Source of the DNA: Adlercreutzia sp. ZJ141
Lineage (GTDB): Bacteria; Actinomycetota; Coriobacteriia; Coriobacteriales; Eggerthellaceae
Length of the DNA stretch: 36,576 nt
Assembly (NCBI RefSeq): GCF_011038965.1
Contig: NZ_JAAKEB010000022.1
Coordinates: 1 to 36,576 of the forward strand
Reading direction: 5' to 3'
The notes under the pieces are model-generated. The model was not told the DNA's origin and searched no databases. It worked only from the letters and a program-made list of their open reading frames with translations. The first letter of the stretch is position 1. Every line of letters begins with the position of its first letter. Position numbers and translations under genes: made by a program. This document shows, piece by piece, positions 7,759 to 15,873 of the stretch.

Positions 7759-8970
7759 TTGACCGAAATCAAGAACACGTCCGTCATCGACTTCGAGGAC
7801 GTCACCGACGAGCAGATGAACGCCATGATCGATGGCACGCTGACCGAGTTTGACGAGGGTGATCTCGTTGACGGCACCGTGGTGAAGATCGAGCATGACG
7901 AGGTTCTGGTCGACATCGGGTTCAAGAGCGAGGGCGTTATTCCCTCCCGCGAGCTGTCCATCCGCAAGGACGCCGATCCGTCCGACATCGTCGAGCTGGG
8001 CGAGAAGATTGAGGCGCTGGTTCTGCAGAAGGAAGACAAGGACGGTCGTCTGATCCTTTCCAAGAAGCGCGCCGAGTACGAGCGCGCATGGATTCGTGTC
8101 GAAGAGAAGTTCAAGGCTGGCGAAGTTGTTACCGGCGAGGTTATCGAGGTCGTCAAGGGCGGCCTGATTCTCGACATCGGCCTGCGTGGCTTCCTGCCGG
8201 CGTCGCTGGTTGACCTGCGCCGCGTGAAGGATCTCGACATGTACCTGAACACCGAGATCGAAGCTCGCGTCATCGAGATGGATCGCAACCGCAACAACGT
8301 CGTGCTGTCCCGCCGTGTGCTGCTTGAGGAAGGCCGCAAGAACGAGCGCGCCGAAATTCTGGCCAAGCTGTCCAAGGGCATGCGCCTGAAGGGTACCGTT
8401 TCCTCCATCGTTGACTTCGGTGCCTTCGTCGACCTGGGCGGCATTGACGGTCTGGTTCATATTTCCGAGCTGTCGTGGAACCATGTGAACCATCCGAGCG
8501 AGGTTGTGAAGGTTGGCGACGAGGTTGAGGTCGAGGTTCTCGACGTCGATCTGCAGCGTGAGCGCATCTCGCTGGGCCTGAAGCAGACCACCGAGGATCC
8601 GTGGGTGAAGCTCGTCGAGTCTTATCCGGTAGGCTCCATCGTCGACGGCAAGGTGACCAAGGTCGTTCCGTTCGGCGCGTTTATCGAGCTGGGTCAGTCC
8701 ATCGAGGGCCTGGTGCACATTTCCGAGATGGCTATGCGCCACATCGACACTCCCGCTCAGGTTGTGAAGGCTGGCCAGGAGGTGAAGGTGAAGGTCATGG
8801 AGATCAACCCCGACCGTCGCCGCATTTCTCTGTCCATGAAGGCTGCCGCTGCTGAGCTGGGCTTTGAGATTGAAGTTGACGAGAGCATTCAGGTTGAAGA
8901 GCGCCCGGCTAAGAAGAAGGCCGAAAAGAAGGTCGAAGCTCCCGCCGAGGAAGCTCCTGCTGCTGAATAG
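7759..8970 (+). CDS. rpsA: 30S ribosomal protein S1
   Basis: A protein of 403 aa with four S1 (OB-fold) RNA-binding repeats. They begin near DEGDLVDGTVVKI, AGEVVTGEVIEV, KGMRLKGTVSSI and VGSIVDGKVTKV. The last two carry the classical FGAFVDLGG..GLVHISEL signature. The tail is Lys/Ala/Glu-rich and disordered. It is the four-repeat form usual in Gram-positive lineages, shorter than the six-repeat enterobacterial S1. S1 binds mRNA leaders and helps initiation. The start is taken as TTG 7759 because GAAAGGGG lies at the right distance and the protein then begins MTEIKNTS. An in-frame ATG at 7720 would add 13 residues but has no clear RBS. It is monocistronic, with a terminator after it. Confidence 0.93.
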   Translation: MTEIKNTSVIDFEDVTDEQMNAMIDGTLTEFDEGDLVDGTVVKIEHDEVLVDIGFKSEGVIPSRELSIRKDADPSDIVELGEKIEALVLQKEDKDGRLILSKKRAEYERAWIRVEEKFKAGEVVTGEVIEVVKGGLILDIGLRGFLPASLVDLRRVKDLDMYLNTEIEARVIEMDRNRNNVVLSRRVLLEEGRKNERAEILAKLSKGMRLKGTVSSIVDFGAFVDLGGIDGLVHISELSWNHVNHPSEVVKVGDEVEVEVLDVDLQRERISLGLKQTTEDPWVKLVESYPVGSIVDGKVTKVVPFGAFIELGQSIEGLVHISEMAMRHIDTPAQVVKAGQEVKVKVMEINPDRRRISLSMKAAAAELGFEIEVDESIQVEERPAKKKAEKKVEAPAEEAPAAE

Positions 8971-9006
8971 CACACACGCTCTATCGCGTCATATCGCATA
9001 AAGGCT

Positions 9007-9043
9007 GAGGGCCGGGACGATCAAAAGTCCTGGCCCTCGTTTT
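9007..9043 (+). terminator. rpsA terminator
   Basis: GAGGGCCGGGAC pairs with GTCCTGGCCCTC, followed by GTTTT, 37 bases after the rpsA stop. Confidence 0.9.
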
Positions 9044-9119
9044 GCGTAAGGCACACATGATGTGGTCGAAGGGCGACAAAGGTGGGCTGCGCAGATGGAG
9101 TCTTTCAGGAGATGCTTTC

Positions 9120-9187
9120 AGGAGGTCGGCGTGCTCAGAAGGTCGGCATGATCAGGAGGGCGGCGTGCTCAGAAGGTCGGCATGCTT
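9120..9187. repeat. Four tandem 17-bp repeats
   Basis: Copies at 9120-9136, 9137-9153, 9154-9170 and 9171-9187 follow the consensus AGRAGGTCGGCRTGCTC. Copies 1 and 3 resemble each other, as do copies 2 and 4, so the real duplication unit may be 34 bp. It lies between the convergent rpsA and capA genes. There are no spacers, so it is not a CRISPR array. Confidence 0.75.
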
Positions 9188-9223
9188 ACATTCGCATCAA
9201 CTTCGCGACACCTTCGCGCCGTT

Positions 9224-10675
9224 CTACATGTCGATCGTAAAGCCATCTCCGATAACGCTGGTGGTGGTGGAGCGCAGCTGGTCAATAGGGTTGTCCAGCG
9301 CGCTAAGCACAACATGCGAGCCGGCAAGTTCGGGGGTGTAGTCCCGAAGCGCGAATACGCGGTAATCGTTCTCGGCGGTGTGGTTCACCAAGGGGCGCCA
9401 CACCACATTCTCGATACTCACAGCGCCATCGTCGTTGCGCACGAAGTCACAGCAGAGCATGCCTTCCAGCTCGTTTTCAAGACCAGGTGTTTCGTGACAC
9501 GACAGGAAGTTGCCCAAAGAATACGCCACGAGCGTCTTGTGTCCTGTTGATCCTTCGACCCAGCCAAGCGGCCCGATAACGTGTGGATGCGACCCCAAAA
9601 CCACGTCAACTTCCAAGTCGGCCAAAAGCTGCGCATAGTGCAGCTGGTCTTCGTCGGCTTCCATCAGGTTTTCGGTTCCCCAGTGCATAGCCACGAGCAC
9701 CACGTCGGCAGCTTCCTTCGCGCGCGCCACATCGGTGCGGATGCGTTCTTCGTCGATGAAGTTCACAGCGTACGGGGGCAGATCGGCTTGCGTAAATCCG
9801 TTCACGCCGTAGGTGTAGTCCAGCAGCGCGAACGTAATGCCATTTCGTTCGACGGTTGCCAATTCGGCTGCCTGCTGCTCGTTGGCGGCCGTGCCGGTGA
9901 ATGCGACGGGTTTGGTGTCCCATACGCTGCGCGAATGCTCGATAGCCCCGAAGGTGCCCCAGTCGTAGGAGTGGTTCGTCGCCGAAGCTACCAGGTCAAA
10001 ACCGGTTGACACCACTGCATCGGCCATGGCGTCAGTGGTGTTAAACGACGGCCAGCCGCGCGGCCCAATATCGTCGCCTCCTAAATGCGTTTCCTGTTTG
10101 ATGTAGGCGAGGTCGGCCGATTCCACATAGGGTTTAAGAGGTTCGTAAATGGGTGCGTAATCGTAGGTGCCGTCGCCTGCTTCTCCGGCAAGGGAATCGG
10201 CGTATTGGCCGATGGTTTCGTTGGGCAGGTTGTCGCCCACGGCAACGAAGCTCACGCGGTTGCCCGCTTCTGCCGTACTGGCAGCAGCAGCGTCGTTGTC
10301 GGCCGGCGCGTCTTCTTTCGAGCAGGTGGAAAACGCGAATGCGAGTGCAACAACAAGCACAACGGCTGCCACGGCTAAACCGACAAGGCGTGGGTTAAAC
10401 GGAAGGGAAGGGTGCGTGGCAGTGCTGTAGCCCCCACGTATAGTGTAGTTTCCGAGCGAGTTGTGGTCCCCGAGCGTGCCGTAGCTCCCACGTGAGTTGC
10501 GGCCCTCGCGTGCGGTATGGCCCTCGCGTGAAGAACGGCCACCACGCGCAGTGTAGTTCCCGTGGGCAGCGTGACTCCTGCGTGCAGCGCGGTCCTCGTG
10601 TATGTTGTAGTCTCCGTGCGCAGCGCGATCCCTCCGGACGGACGGGCGTTTTGTTGGCGTGTTTCGCGAGTTCAT
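9224..10675 (-). CDS. CapA family protein (PGA_cap metallophosphoesterase-like), membrane-anchored
   Basis: A 483-aa protein with a PGA_cap/CapA domain from about residue 135 to 400. Its blocks include FVAVGDNLPNETI, NTTDAMADAVVSTGFD, ATNHSYDWGTFG, VLVAMHWGTE and VVLGSHPHVIGPL, matching the His/Asp/Asn metal ligands of this calcineurin-like family. CapA is a component of poly-gamma-glutamate capsule synthesis in Bacillus, but many homologues are outside such loci; no capB or capC is here. A TM helix (97-116) follows an unusual cytoplasmic N-tail: an Arg/Gly/His/Ser-rich stretch of degenerate repeats (residues ~18-85). The domain is therefore extracytoplasmic. The RBS AGAAAGGTG precedes the ATG. 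Confidence 0.82.
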   Translation of the reverse strand: MNSRNTPTKRPSVRRDRAAHGDYNIHEDRAARRSHAAHGNYTARGGRSSREGHTAREGRNSRGSYGTLGDHNSLGNYTIRGGYSTATHPSLPFNPRLVGLAVAAVVLVVALAFAFSTCSKEDAPADNDAAAASTAEAGNRVSFVAVGDNLPNETIGQYADSLAGEAGDGTYDYAPIYEPLKPYVESADLAYIKQETHLGGDDIGPRGWPSFNTTDAMADAVVSTGFDLVASATNHSYDWGTFGAIEHSRSVWDTKPVAFTGTAANEQQAAELATVERNGITFALLDYTYGVNGFTQADLPPYAVNFIDEERIRTDVARAKEAADVVLVAMHWGTENLMEADEDQLHYAQLLADLEVDVVLGSHPHVIGPLGWVEGSTGHKTLVAYSLGNFLSCHETPGLENELEGMLCCDFVRNDDGAVSIENVVWRPLVNHTAENDYRVFALRDYTPELAGSHVVLSALDNPIDQLRSTTTSVIGDGFTIDM

Positions 10676-10795
10676 GGGCGCACCTTTCTGTAGCTCCCCA
10701 CAGCTATTGTACGCCTACATGCTTCACTTACGGCACAGAATCGCAGTGTGGGAGAATGGGGAGGGGAGCGCCGACAAAAAATTGGACCGAATTAG

Positions 10796-10906
10796 GTTCG
10801 GTTAGGAGTTCGCGAAGGTGCGTCGACTGCCGTCAAGCACGCCGGCGACGAAGTGCTCGTTGCCGAAAACAACGGCATTGAATCCGGTTGCGCTTCCGCG
10901 ATGTAA
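10796..10906 (+). pseudogene. Possible vestige of an alanine dehydrogenase/transhydrogenase N-terminus
   Basis: A 36-codon open stretch reads LGVREGASTAVKHAGDEVLV and then an AENNGIESGC-like tail before TAA. It resembles the N-terminus of alanine dehydrogenase/PntA (a GVP-E block, then VK..AGHEVLV..GAG..SG) with an internal deletion. It has no start codon or RBS. It sits in the 300-base gap between capA and the MBOAT gene. The resemblance is by eye only. Confidence 0.3.
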
Positions 10907-10974
10907 TGCGAGGAAAAGGTGCTAGAATCGAGCTACAGACAAGCAGATTTTTCCTTCGAAGTAAGGTCGTAGCG

Positions 10975-12396
10975 GTGGTTTTCTCGAGCCTACTTTTCAT
11001 CTTTGCGTTTTTGGCGCTGAACCTGTTCGTGTACGCGCGCGTGAGCGCCCAGTACCGCAATCCGGTGCTTTTGGGCTTCTCGCTGGTGTTCTACGCATGG
11101 GGTGGGCCGAAATTCTTGTTTTTGCTGGTAGGCGAAACGTTTGTGAGCTGGCTGATAGCGCTGCTGATTAGCCGCGCGTCAACCGATAAGGCTCGCAAGG
11201 TGCTGCTTGTTACCCACTTGGTTATTTTGCTGGGACTGCTGGGCGTGTTTAAGTACGCAGGATTTTTGCTGGGTAACGTGCAGGCTGTGTTTGGGGTGCC
11301 CGAGGTTATTCCAGATTTCGTGTTACCTATCGGCATTTCATTCTACACGTTCCAGCTGATCAGCTACGTGGTTGACGTGTACCGTGGGCAGGTTCAGCCG
11401 CAACCGCGCTTTTGGAAGCTGCTGCTGTATTCGAGCTTGTTCCATCAGTGCATCGCTGGTCCTATTGTTCGCTACGAAACTATTGCCGACGAAATAGACA
11501 ACCGCCGTTTCACCCGCATGGGCATGTACGTTGGCATTCGGCGCTTCAGCATCGGCTTGGCGAAGAAGGCCATTCTGGCAAATTCGTGCGCGGCGGCGGT
11601 GGCCACGCTTCTGCCTGCGGGCGTTGACGAGTTGTCGCTTCAATCGACTGCGGGGCTGTGGCTGGGCATGCTGTTCTACATGCTGCAAATCTACCTGGAC
11701 TTCTCGGCGTATTCCGACATGGCTATTGGTATGGGGCGCATGGTGGGATTCCATTATCTGGAGAACTTCAACTACCCCTACACGGCGCGCTCTATTAAGG
11801 ATTTCTGGTCGCGTTGGCACATTTCGCTGTCCACGTTCTTCCGCGATTACGTGTACATTCCGCTCGGCGGTAGCCGCTGTTCAACGCCAAAGATCGTGCG
11901 GAACTACGCGGTGGTGTGGTCGCTTACGGGCTTTTGGCACGGAGCCAGCTGGAACTTCGTGCTGTGGGGCTTGTACTATTTCGTGTTTTTGATGTTGGAG
12001 CGGTTTGTTATTAAAGACCGCATGCCGAAGCCAATTGGGCATGTGTACGCTTTGCTGGTGGTGTTCTTCGGGTGGGTTCTGTTCTACTACACCGACCCTG
12101 CCCAGCTAAGTTGTGCGCTCGCGGGCATGTTTGGATTCGCGGGCGGCGGCCTGTACACCATGCAGGTGGGCACGGTGTTTCTGTCGAATATGTTCCTGCT
12201 GACGTTTTCCATTGTGGCGTGTTTCCCGTTTGGTAAGTGGCTGCGCGGCAAAATGTTCGAGTTTGCGGCCGAGAAGCCCGCGGCGTTGCTGGCGCTCAAC
12301 ATAATTGAGGTTGCCACGCCCATTGTGCTGTTGCTGCTGTCGGTGGTGGCGCTGGTGGGCGACAGCTACAATCCGTTCCTCTATTTCAGGTTCTAG
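10975..12396 (+). CDS. MBOAT family O-acyltransferase (AlgI/PatA/DltB-like)
   Basis: A polytopic membrane protein of 473 aa, expected to move acetyl or acyl groups across the membrane to a surface polymer. The start is taken as GTG 10975, giving the family N-terminus MVFSSLLFIFAFLALNLFVY; the in-frame ATG at 10888 would add 29 residues. Conserved blocks include LPIGISFYTFQLISYVVDVY, QCIAGPIVRY, LQIYLDFSAYSDMAIG, SRWHISLSTFFRDYVYIPLG and SLTGFWHGASWNF, where H322 is the likely catalytic His. TAGAAT (10923-10928) may be its -10. The next gene starts 15 bases later and encodes the usual SGNH/DHHW partner, so the pair probably acetylates a cell-surface glycan. Polymer identity is unknown. Confidence 0.88.
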   Translation: MVFSSLLFIFAFLALNLFVYARVSAQYRNPVLLGFSLVFYAWGGPKFLFLLVGETFVSWLIALLISRASTDKARKVLLVTHLVILLGLLGVFKYAGFLLGNVQAVFGVPEVIPDFVLPIGISFYTFQLISYVVDVYRGQVQPQPRFWKLLLYSSLFHQCIAGPIVRYETIADEIDNRRFTRMGMYVGIRRFSIGLAKKAILANSCAAAVATLLPAGVDELSLQSTAGLWLGMLFYMLQIYLDFSAYSDMAIGMGRMVGFHYLENFNYPYTARSIKDFWSRWHISLSTFFRDYVYIPLGGSRCSTPKIVRNYAVVWSLTGFWHGASWNFVLWGLYYFVFLMLERFVIKDRMPKPIGHVYALLVVFFGWVLFYYTDPAQLSCALAGMFGFAGGGLYTMQVGTVFLSNMFLLTFSIVACFPFGKWLRGKMFEFAAEKPAALLALNIIEVATPIVLLLLSVVALVGDSYNPFLYFRF

Positions 12397-12411
12397 CGGC
12401 GGGTGGTGACT

Positions 12412-14112
12412 ATGAGTAACTTGGAACAACAGCGCAAAATCGGCCAAGATCAGGCAGAACAGAGCGCATATATGGAACAGACGCCGCAGGTAGAACAGAA
12501 CTCGTATGCGGAACAGGAAGCGTTTGCGCAGCGGGAAGTGTACACGGAACGAGTGCAGCAAGCAGAACAGAATGCGTACGTGGAACAGGTGCCACAGGAA
12601 GAACAGACGCCGCAAGCGGAGCTTGTGTCGCAGGTAGAACAAGTTTCGCAGGAAGAACCGACGCCGCAAGCACCGCAGCCCACGCAGCCAGCACAGCCCA
12701 CGCAAGCACAGCGTCCCTCGCAACCGCCGCGACCGCCGCGCGCCCGTAAGCGCCGCGCGACCGACGTCGATCTGCTGCCCCGTCAAGCCATGCTGCTCTC
12801 GAAAGCCGACCGGCGCACCATGGGCACCTGGTGGACGCTTGCCATCAAGCTATTCAACGGAGTAATGTGCGTGGGCTTCGTACTGGGGCTGTGCTTGTTC
12901 TTGCGCCCGCAGGTATCCGAGGCGGAAAACCGCAAGCTAACGGAATTCCCGCAAATCACCTGGGAAACATTTTGGGATGGCTCGTTTACGGCGGACGTGT
13001 CCACGTGGTATGCCGACACGTTCCCGTTTCGCGATCAGCTGATGGCTGTAAACCATTGGATGCGCGGCTTCTACGGCATCGAGCCGAACGAGCAGGTTAT
13101 TGGCGGTGAGCGTCAGGCCGACGACATTCCCGACCAAGCGAGTGCGCCCACCACGCCGCCGCCTGCACCCGAAGCGAAGCCGCCTGAGGACTACGACAGC
13201 TCCGAACTTGAGACCAACATTCAAGGCGAAATCATGAACGGAACGTACGTGAAGGATGGGGCGTGCTACAGCCGCTACTACTTCACGCAGGAAGCGGCGA
13301 ACGCGTATTCTGCGGCTGTGAACAAGGCAGTGCAGGACTTAGGCGATGCGGGCATGGTGTATTCCATCGTTATTCCCAACAATTCGGGGGCGCTTCTGTC
13401 CGATGACGAGCTTGCGGCGCTTGGCGGGTCGAACCAAGCTGACGCCATTTCGTACTACTACAGCCTCTATGACGAGCGCGTGCGCACGGTGCCTACCACC
13501 GACACGCTGCGCGAGCATAATTCCGAGTACTTGTACTTCCGCACCGACCATCACTGGACGGCGCTTGGGGCTTACTACATTTACCGTAACTTCTGCGAGC
13601 AGAAGGGCATTGAGCCACATAACATTGCGGATTATGAGGAAGTTGACTTCGATGGGTTCTTGGGAACGTATTACGGGTCGCTGAAGCTGGATTCGATGGC
13701 CAAAAACCCCGATGTGGTGCAAACGTGGGCACCGAAGGGCACCAACGACATGACGTTTACGGACACCGAGGGCAACGTGGTTGATTGGAACGTTATCGAG
13801 GACGTGTCGGCGTGGAATCAGGGATCGAAGTACAACTGCTTCATTGGCGGCGATCAGCCGTGGGCCGAAATTCACAACCCAAACATTACGGACGGTTCGG
13901 CATGCGTGGTGGTGAAGGAATCGTACGGCAACGCCTTCGTGCCATGGCTGGTTGATCATTATCAGCATGTGTATATTGCCGACTTCCGCTACACGTCTAC
14001 CAACGTGGTCGACTTTATGAAGGAACACGGGGTGGGCGATTTGATCATCATCAACAACATCGGTATTGCGGGCAACGTTGACGTGGCGGGAAAGATTGCC
14101 AGTATCGTGTAG
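12412..14112 (+). CDS. DHHW/AlgX-like SGNH-type protein with repetitive cytoplasmic tail
   Basis: A 566-aa single-pass protein that probably completes O-acetylation with the MBOAT protein. Residues 1-105 are a low-complexity Gln/Glu tail built from EQ-containing short repeats (VEQ, AEQ, EEQTPQ) ending in Pro/Gln-rich sequence and a basic RARKRR stop-transfer. The TM helix is 142-165. The outside domain carries the DHHW motif (D379-H380-H381-W382) of the AlgJ/AlgX/DHHW family and SYGNAFVPWLVDHY, which supplies the likely catalytic Ser. A Pro-rich linker lies near 245-262. ATG 12412 is preferred over the GTG at 12403 because of the GGGTGG upstream. The N-tail is unrelated in sequence to that of the CapA-like protein but equally repetitive. 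Confidence 0.83.
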   Translation: MSNLEQQRKIGQDQAEQSAYMEQTPQVEQNSYAEQEAFAQREVYTERVQQAEQNAYVEQVPQEEQTPQAELVSQVEQVSQEEPTPQAPQPTQPAQPTQAQRPSQPPRPPRARKRRATDVDLLPRQAMLLSKADRRTMGTWWTLAIKLFNGVMCVGFVLGLCLFLRPQVSEAENRKLTEFPQITWETFWDGSFTADVSTWYADTFPFRDQLMAVNHWMRGFYGIEPNEQVIGGERQADDIPDQASAPTTPPPAPEAKPPEDYDSSELETNIQGEIMNGTYVKDGACYSRYYFTQEAANAYSAAVNKAVQDLGDAGMVYSIVIPNNSGALLSDDELAALGGSNQADAISYYYSLYDERVRTVPTTDTLREHNSEYLYFRTDHHWTALGAYYIYRNFCEQKGIEPHNIADYEEVDFDGFLGTYYGSLKLDSMAKNPDVVQTWAPKGTNDMTFTDTEGNVVDWNVIEDVSAWNQGSKYNCFIGGDQPWAEIHNPNITDGSACVVVKESYGNAFVPWLVDHYQHVYIADFRYTSTNVVDFMKEHGVGDLIIINNIGIAGNVDVAGKIASIV

Positions 14113-14140
14113 CGCTACGGGCGAGGAAGGATGCGGGCGC

Positions 14141-14758
14141 ATGAAACGGATTGTTGTTGTGGGCGGCATGGGTGCAGGTAAGTCCACCGTGTGTGCCGCG
14201 CTGGCCGATGCAGGGGCGCAGCGCATCGATTTGGATGAGCTGGGTCACGAGGTGCTTGAATATGCGGATGTGAAGCGAGAGCTTGCGGATGCGTTTGGCC
14301 GCAGCGTTATTGATGACCAGGGAGAAGTTGATCGCGCCGTGTTGGCGGCAAAAGCGTTTGCAACCGATGAAGCAACCGAAACACTGAACCGCATTACCCG
14401 CCCGCGTATTGAAGCGGCGTGTGTAAGCCGACTGCGTGAGCTTGAAGCAGCGGGATGCGCGGCTGCAGCGGTTGAGTTTTCGGCATTTCAAAGCCGCGAT
14501 GACGCCATAGCGCGCGATGCCGATGTGGTGGTTGCCGTTGTTGCCCCTGTTCAGTTGCGTGTAGTGCGTGCAGTTGCGCATGGGTGGGGCAAAGCCGACG
14601 TGCAACGACGCATCGCGCGGCAAATATCTGATGAAGAACGCATTGCGCAAGCAGATGTGGTGTTCGATAACAGCGGCGCGTCGGACGACCTACAAAGGCG
14701 CGTGCGAAATTGGTGGCAAACTTACGAAAAAGAAACACTAAAACCCCAGGCAGAATAG
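14141..14758 (+). CDS. coaE: Dephospho-CoA kinase
   Basis: A P-loop kinase of 205 aa that phosphorylates dephospho-CoA in the last step of CoA synthesis. The Walker A motif is GGMGAGKST (residues 8-16). DLDELGHEVLE is the conserved Asp-containing segment, and RIARQISDEERIAQADVVFDN the C-terminal family signature. The start ATG 14141 is chosen because MKRIVVVGG is the normal N-terminus; the open frame extends upstream without purpose. It is the last gene of the MBOAT operon and is followed by a terminator. Confidence 0.9.
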   Translation: MKRIVVVGGMGAGKSTVCAALADAGAQRIDLDELGHEVLEYADVKRELADAFGRSVIDDQGEVDRAVLAAKAFATDEATETLNRITRPRIEAACVSRLRELEAAGCAAAAVEFSAFQSRDDAIARDADVVVAVVAPVQLRVVRAVAHGWGKADVQRRIARQISDEERIAQADVVFDNSGASDDLQRRVRNWWQTYEKETLKPQAE

Positions 14759-14766
14759 CCTTTTTG

Positions 14767-14934
14767 TGTCGTCAAAAGGTACACGTTTTCAACTCGCAAA
14801 AGCTTGACCATTATACATATTCCCCCTCTTGTAAAAGCCCAGAATAGGGCTTTTTTCACACGTAAAGTCGGACAGCGGCAGCGCTTTGTCATCCCTCTTT
14901 CACCCGTTTTCTAAACGTGTACGTTTTGACGACG
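14767..14934. repeat. 22-bp inverted repeat flanking the coaE terminator
   Basis: The left arm (14767-14788) and the reverse complement of the right arm (14913-14934) agree at 20 of 22 positions. Both contain GTCGTCAAAA, one intervening base, then GTACACGTTT. They are separated by 124 bases. The right arm overlaps the -35 box of the polysaccharide-locus promoter. It could be a two-site operator or the footprint of an inserted element. Confidence 0.7.
14833..14856 (+). terminator. Terminator between coaE and the polysaccharide locus
   Basis: AAAAGCCC pairs with GGGCTTTT, followed by more T. It is 75 bases after the coaE stop and inside the 22-bp inverted repeat pair. Confidence 0.82.
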
Positions 14935-14954
14935 TCGGTTAAAGGGGCTTATCT
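14926..14954 (+). promoter_or_regulatory. Promoter of the polysaccharide locus
   Basis: TTGACG (14926-14931) and TTATCT (14949-14954) with a 17-base spacer, 40 bases before the first NusG-like gene. The -35 is part of the right arm of the 22-bp inverted repeat. Confidence 0.55.
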
Positions 14955-14993
14955 CACACAGGCGTTTCCGATACGGGACGGAGGTGTATCGGG

Positions 14994-15581
14994 TTGAGTG
15001 CGAACGCAGCTGTTGCTGCCGAAAGGCTTGCTGGTAACTTCGGTGCAGCTGAGGTACCGCACACTCGCGCACGGTGGTTTCTTGTGCGCGTGCCCGAAGG
15101 GCGCGAGGCGGCCACGTGCGAGCGCGTGCGTTCGTGCGTGCCAAACGGCCTGGTGGAAGATGCTTTCGTCGCTCGCAAGGAACGCTGGTTCAAGCGTGGT
15201 GGCACCTGGCGGCTCGAACCCGTGCGTATGCACGAAGGCTACATTGTTGCCGCATCACGCGATGGGCGAGCGCTGGCACGCGAGCTCTCGCGGCTGAGCT
15301 TTCCCGTTGAAATGGCGGGGGCGCCGGGCACGGATCCTGCTCCGATGCCAGCTGAAGCACAGTCGTGGCTTGAGGCTGCGATGGATGCTAACCGCGTGCT
15401 GCGCAACAGCACGGCGGTGATAGAGGGCGGCCAGCTGCACGTACAAAGCGGCCCCTTGGTGGGCCAAGAGCCGCGCGTGCTTAAGGTCGACCGGCACCAC
15501 CGCTGCTGCACGGTGCGCGTAGGCGGGCCGAACAGTGGCTTTTGTGAGCTTCTGCCCATGGAGGTGCCGAATAAAAGCTAA
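14994..15581 (+). CDS. NusG-like (LoaP/RfaH-type) transcription antiterminator, copy 1
   Basis: A 195-aa NusG paralogue at the head of the polysaccharide locus. The N-terminal NGN domain starts with RWFLVRVPEGREAATCERVR (residues ~27-46) and includes MHEGYIVAASRD, corresponding to the NGN segment PGYI/LF. A linker follows, then a KOW-like segment (VQSGPLVGQEPRVLKVDRHH...). Such specialised NusG proteins bind RNA polymerase and let it read through terminators in long capsule or secondary-metabolite operons. TTG 14994 is used, with GGAGGTG eight bases upstream. The KOW glycine pattern is weaker than in copy 2, so copy 1 is more divergent. It is not housekeeping NusG, which sits next to secE/rplK. 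Confidence 0.78.
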   Translation: MSANAAVAAERLAGNFGAAEVPHTRARWFLVRVPEGREAATCERVRSCVPNGLVEDAFVARKERWFKRGGTWRLEPVRMHEGYIVAASRDGRALARELSRLSFPVEMAGAPGTDPAPMPAEAQSWLEAAMDANRVLRNSTAVIEGGQLHVQSGPLVGQEPRVLKVDRHHRCCTVRVGGPNSGFCELLPMEVPNKS

Positions 15582-15586
15582 CGGTG

Positions 15587-15862
15587 GCTGGCGTGTAGGT
15601 GCCAGCTTCTCTTGGCGGGGCCGCTTGCGAGCGATCTCACCAAGGGAAGCCGCCTTGATGGTGGCGGCCCGAACATGAACATACTCCCAGCGCGACTGCT
15701 GGCAGCTCCTGTCATAGAGTGCCAGTGGACGTGGGAACAATACGTCTGACAAAGGGCCTTGCGCGGCAATGGCGAAGCTGTGCCCACAAATGGCCCAGCT
15801 CCCGGCGAAGAGGGTGGCGAAGCCGCGCTCGCGGGAGGTTCTGTGATTTCCTGAAGGAAGGA
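15587..15862 (+). promoter_or_regulatory. Structured leader between the two NusG-like genes
   Basis: This 292-base gap has no gene but several hairpins: GCTGGC/GCCAGC (15587-15592, 15601-15606), CTGGCA/TGCCAG (15699-15704, 15720-15725), and GC-rich pairings around 15615-15680 and 15800-15840. A 15-base motif GGCGAAGCTRTGCCC occurs twice, near 15772 and 15866; the second copy covers the start codon of copy 2. LoaP-type proteins need a hairpin RNA element in their leaders, so this is a candidate site. It matched no riboswitch I know. Confidence 0.4.
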
Positions 15863-15873
15863 GCGGCGAAGCT

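Noticed and set aside
7609-8973. Minus-strand open frame (454 codons) opposite rpsA
   Set aside because: Repetitive Leu/Asn/Asp-rich shadow of the S1 repeats; no RBS and no independent support.
9120-9187. CRISPR-like array
   Set aside because: Units are 17 bp and directly abutting with no spacers, and there are no cas genes in the window.
15582-15873. Known riboswitch in the leader between the NusG-like genes
   Set aside because: No consensus of TPP, cobalamin, SAM, c-di-GMP or Moco riboswitches could be matched by eye; only generic hairpins are present.
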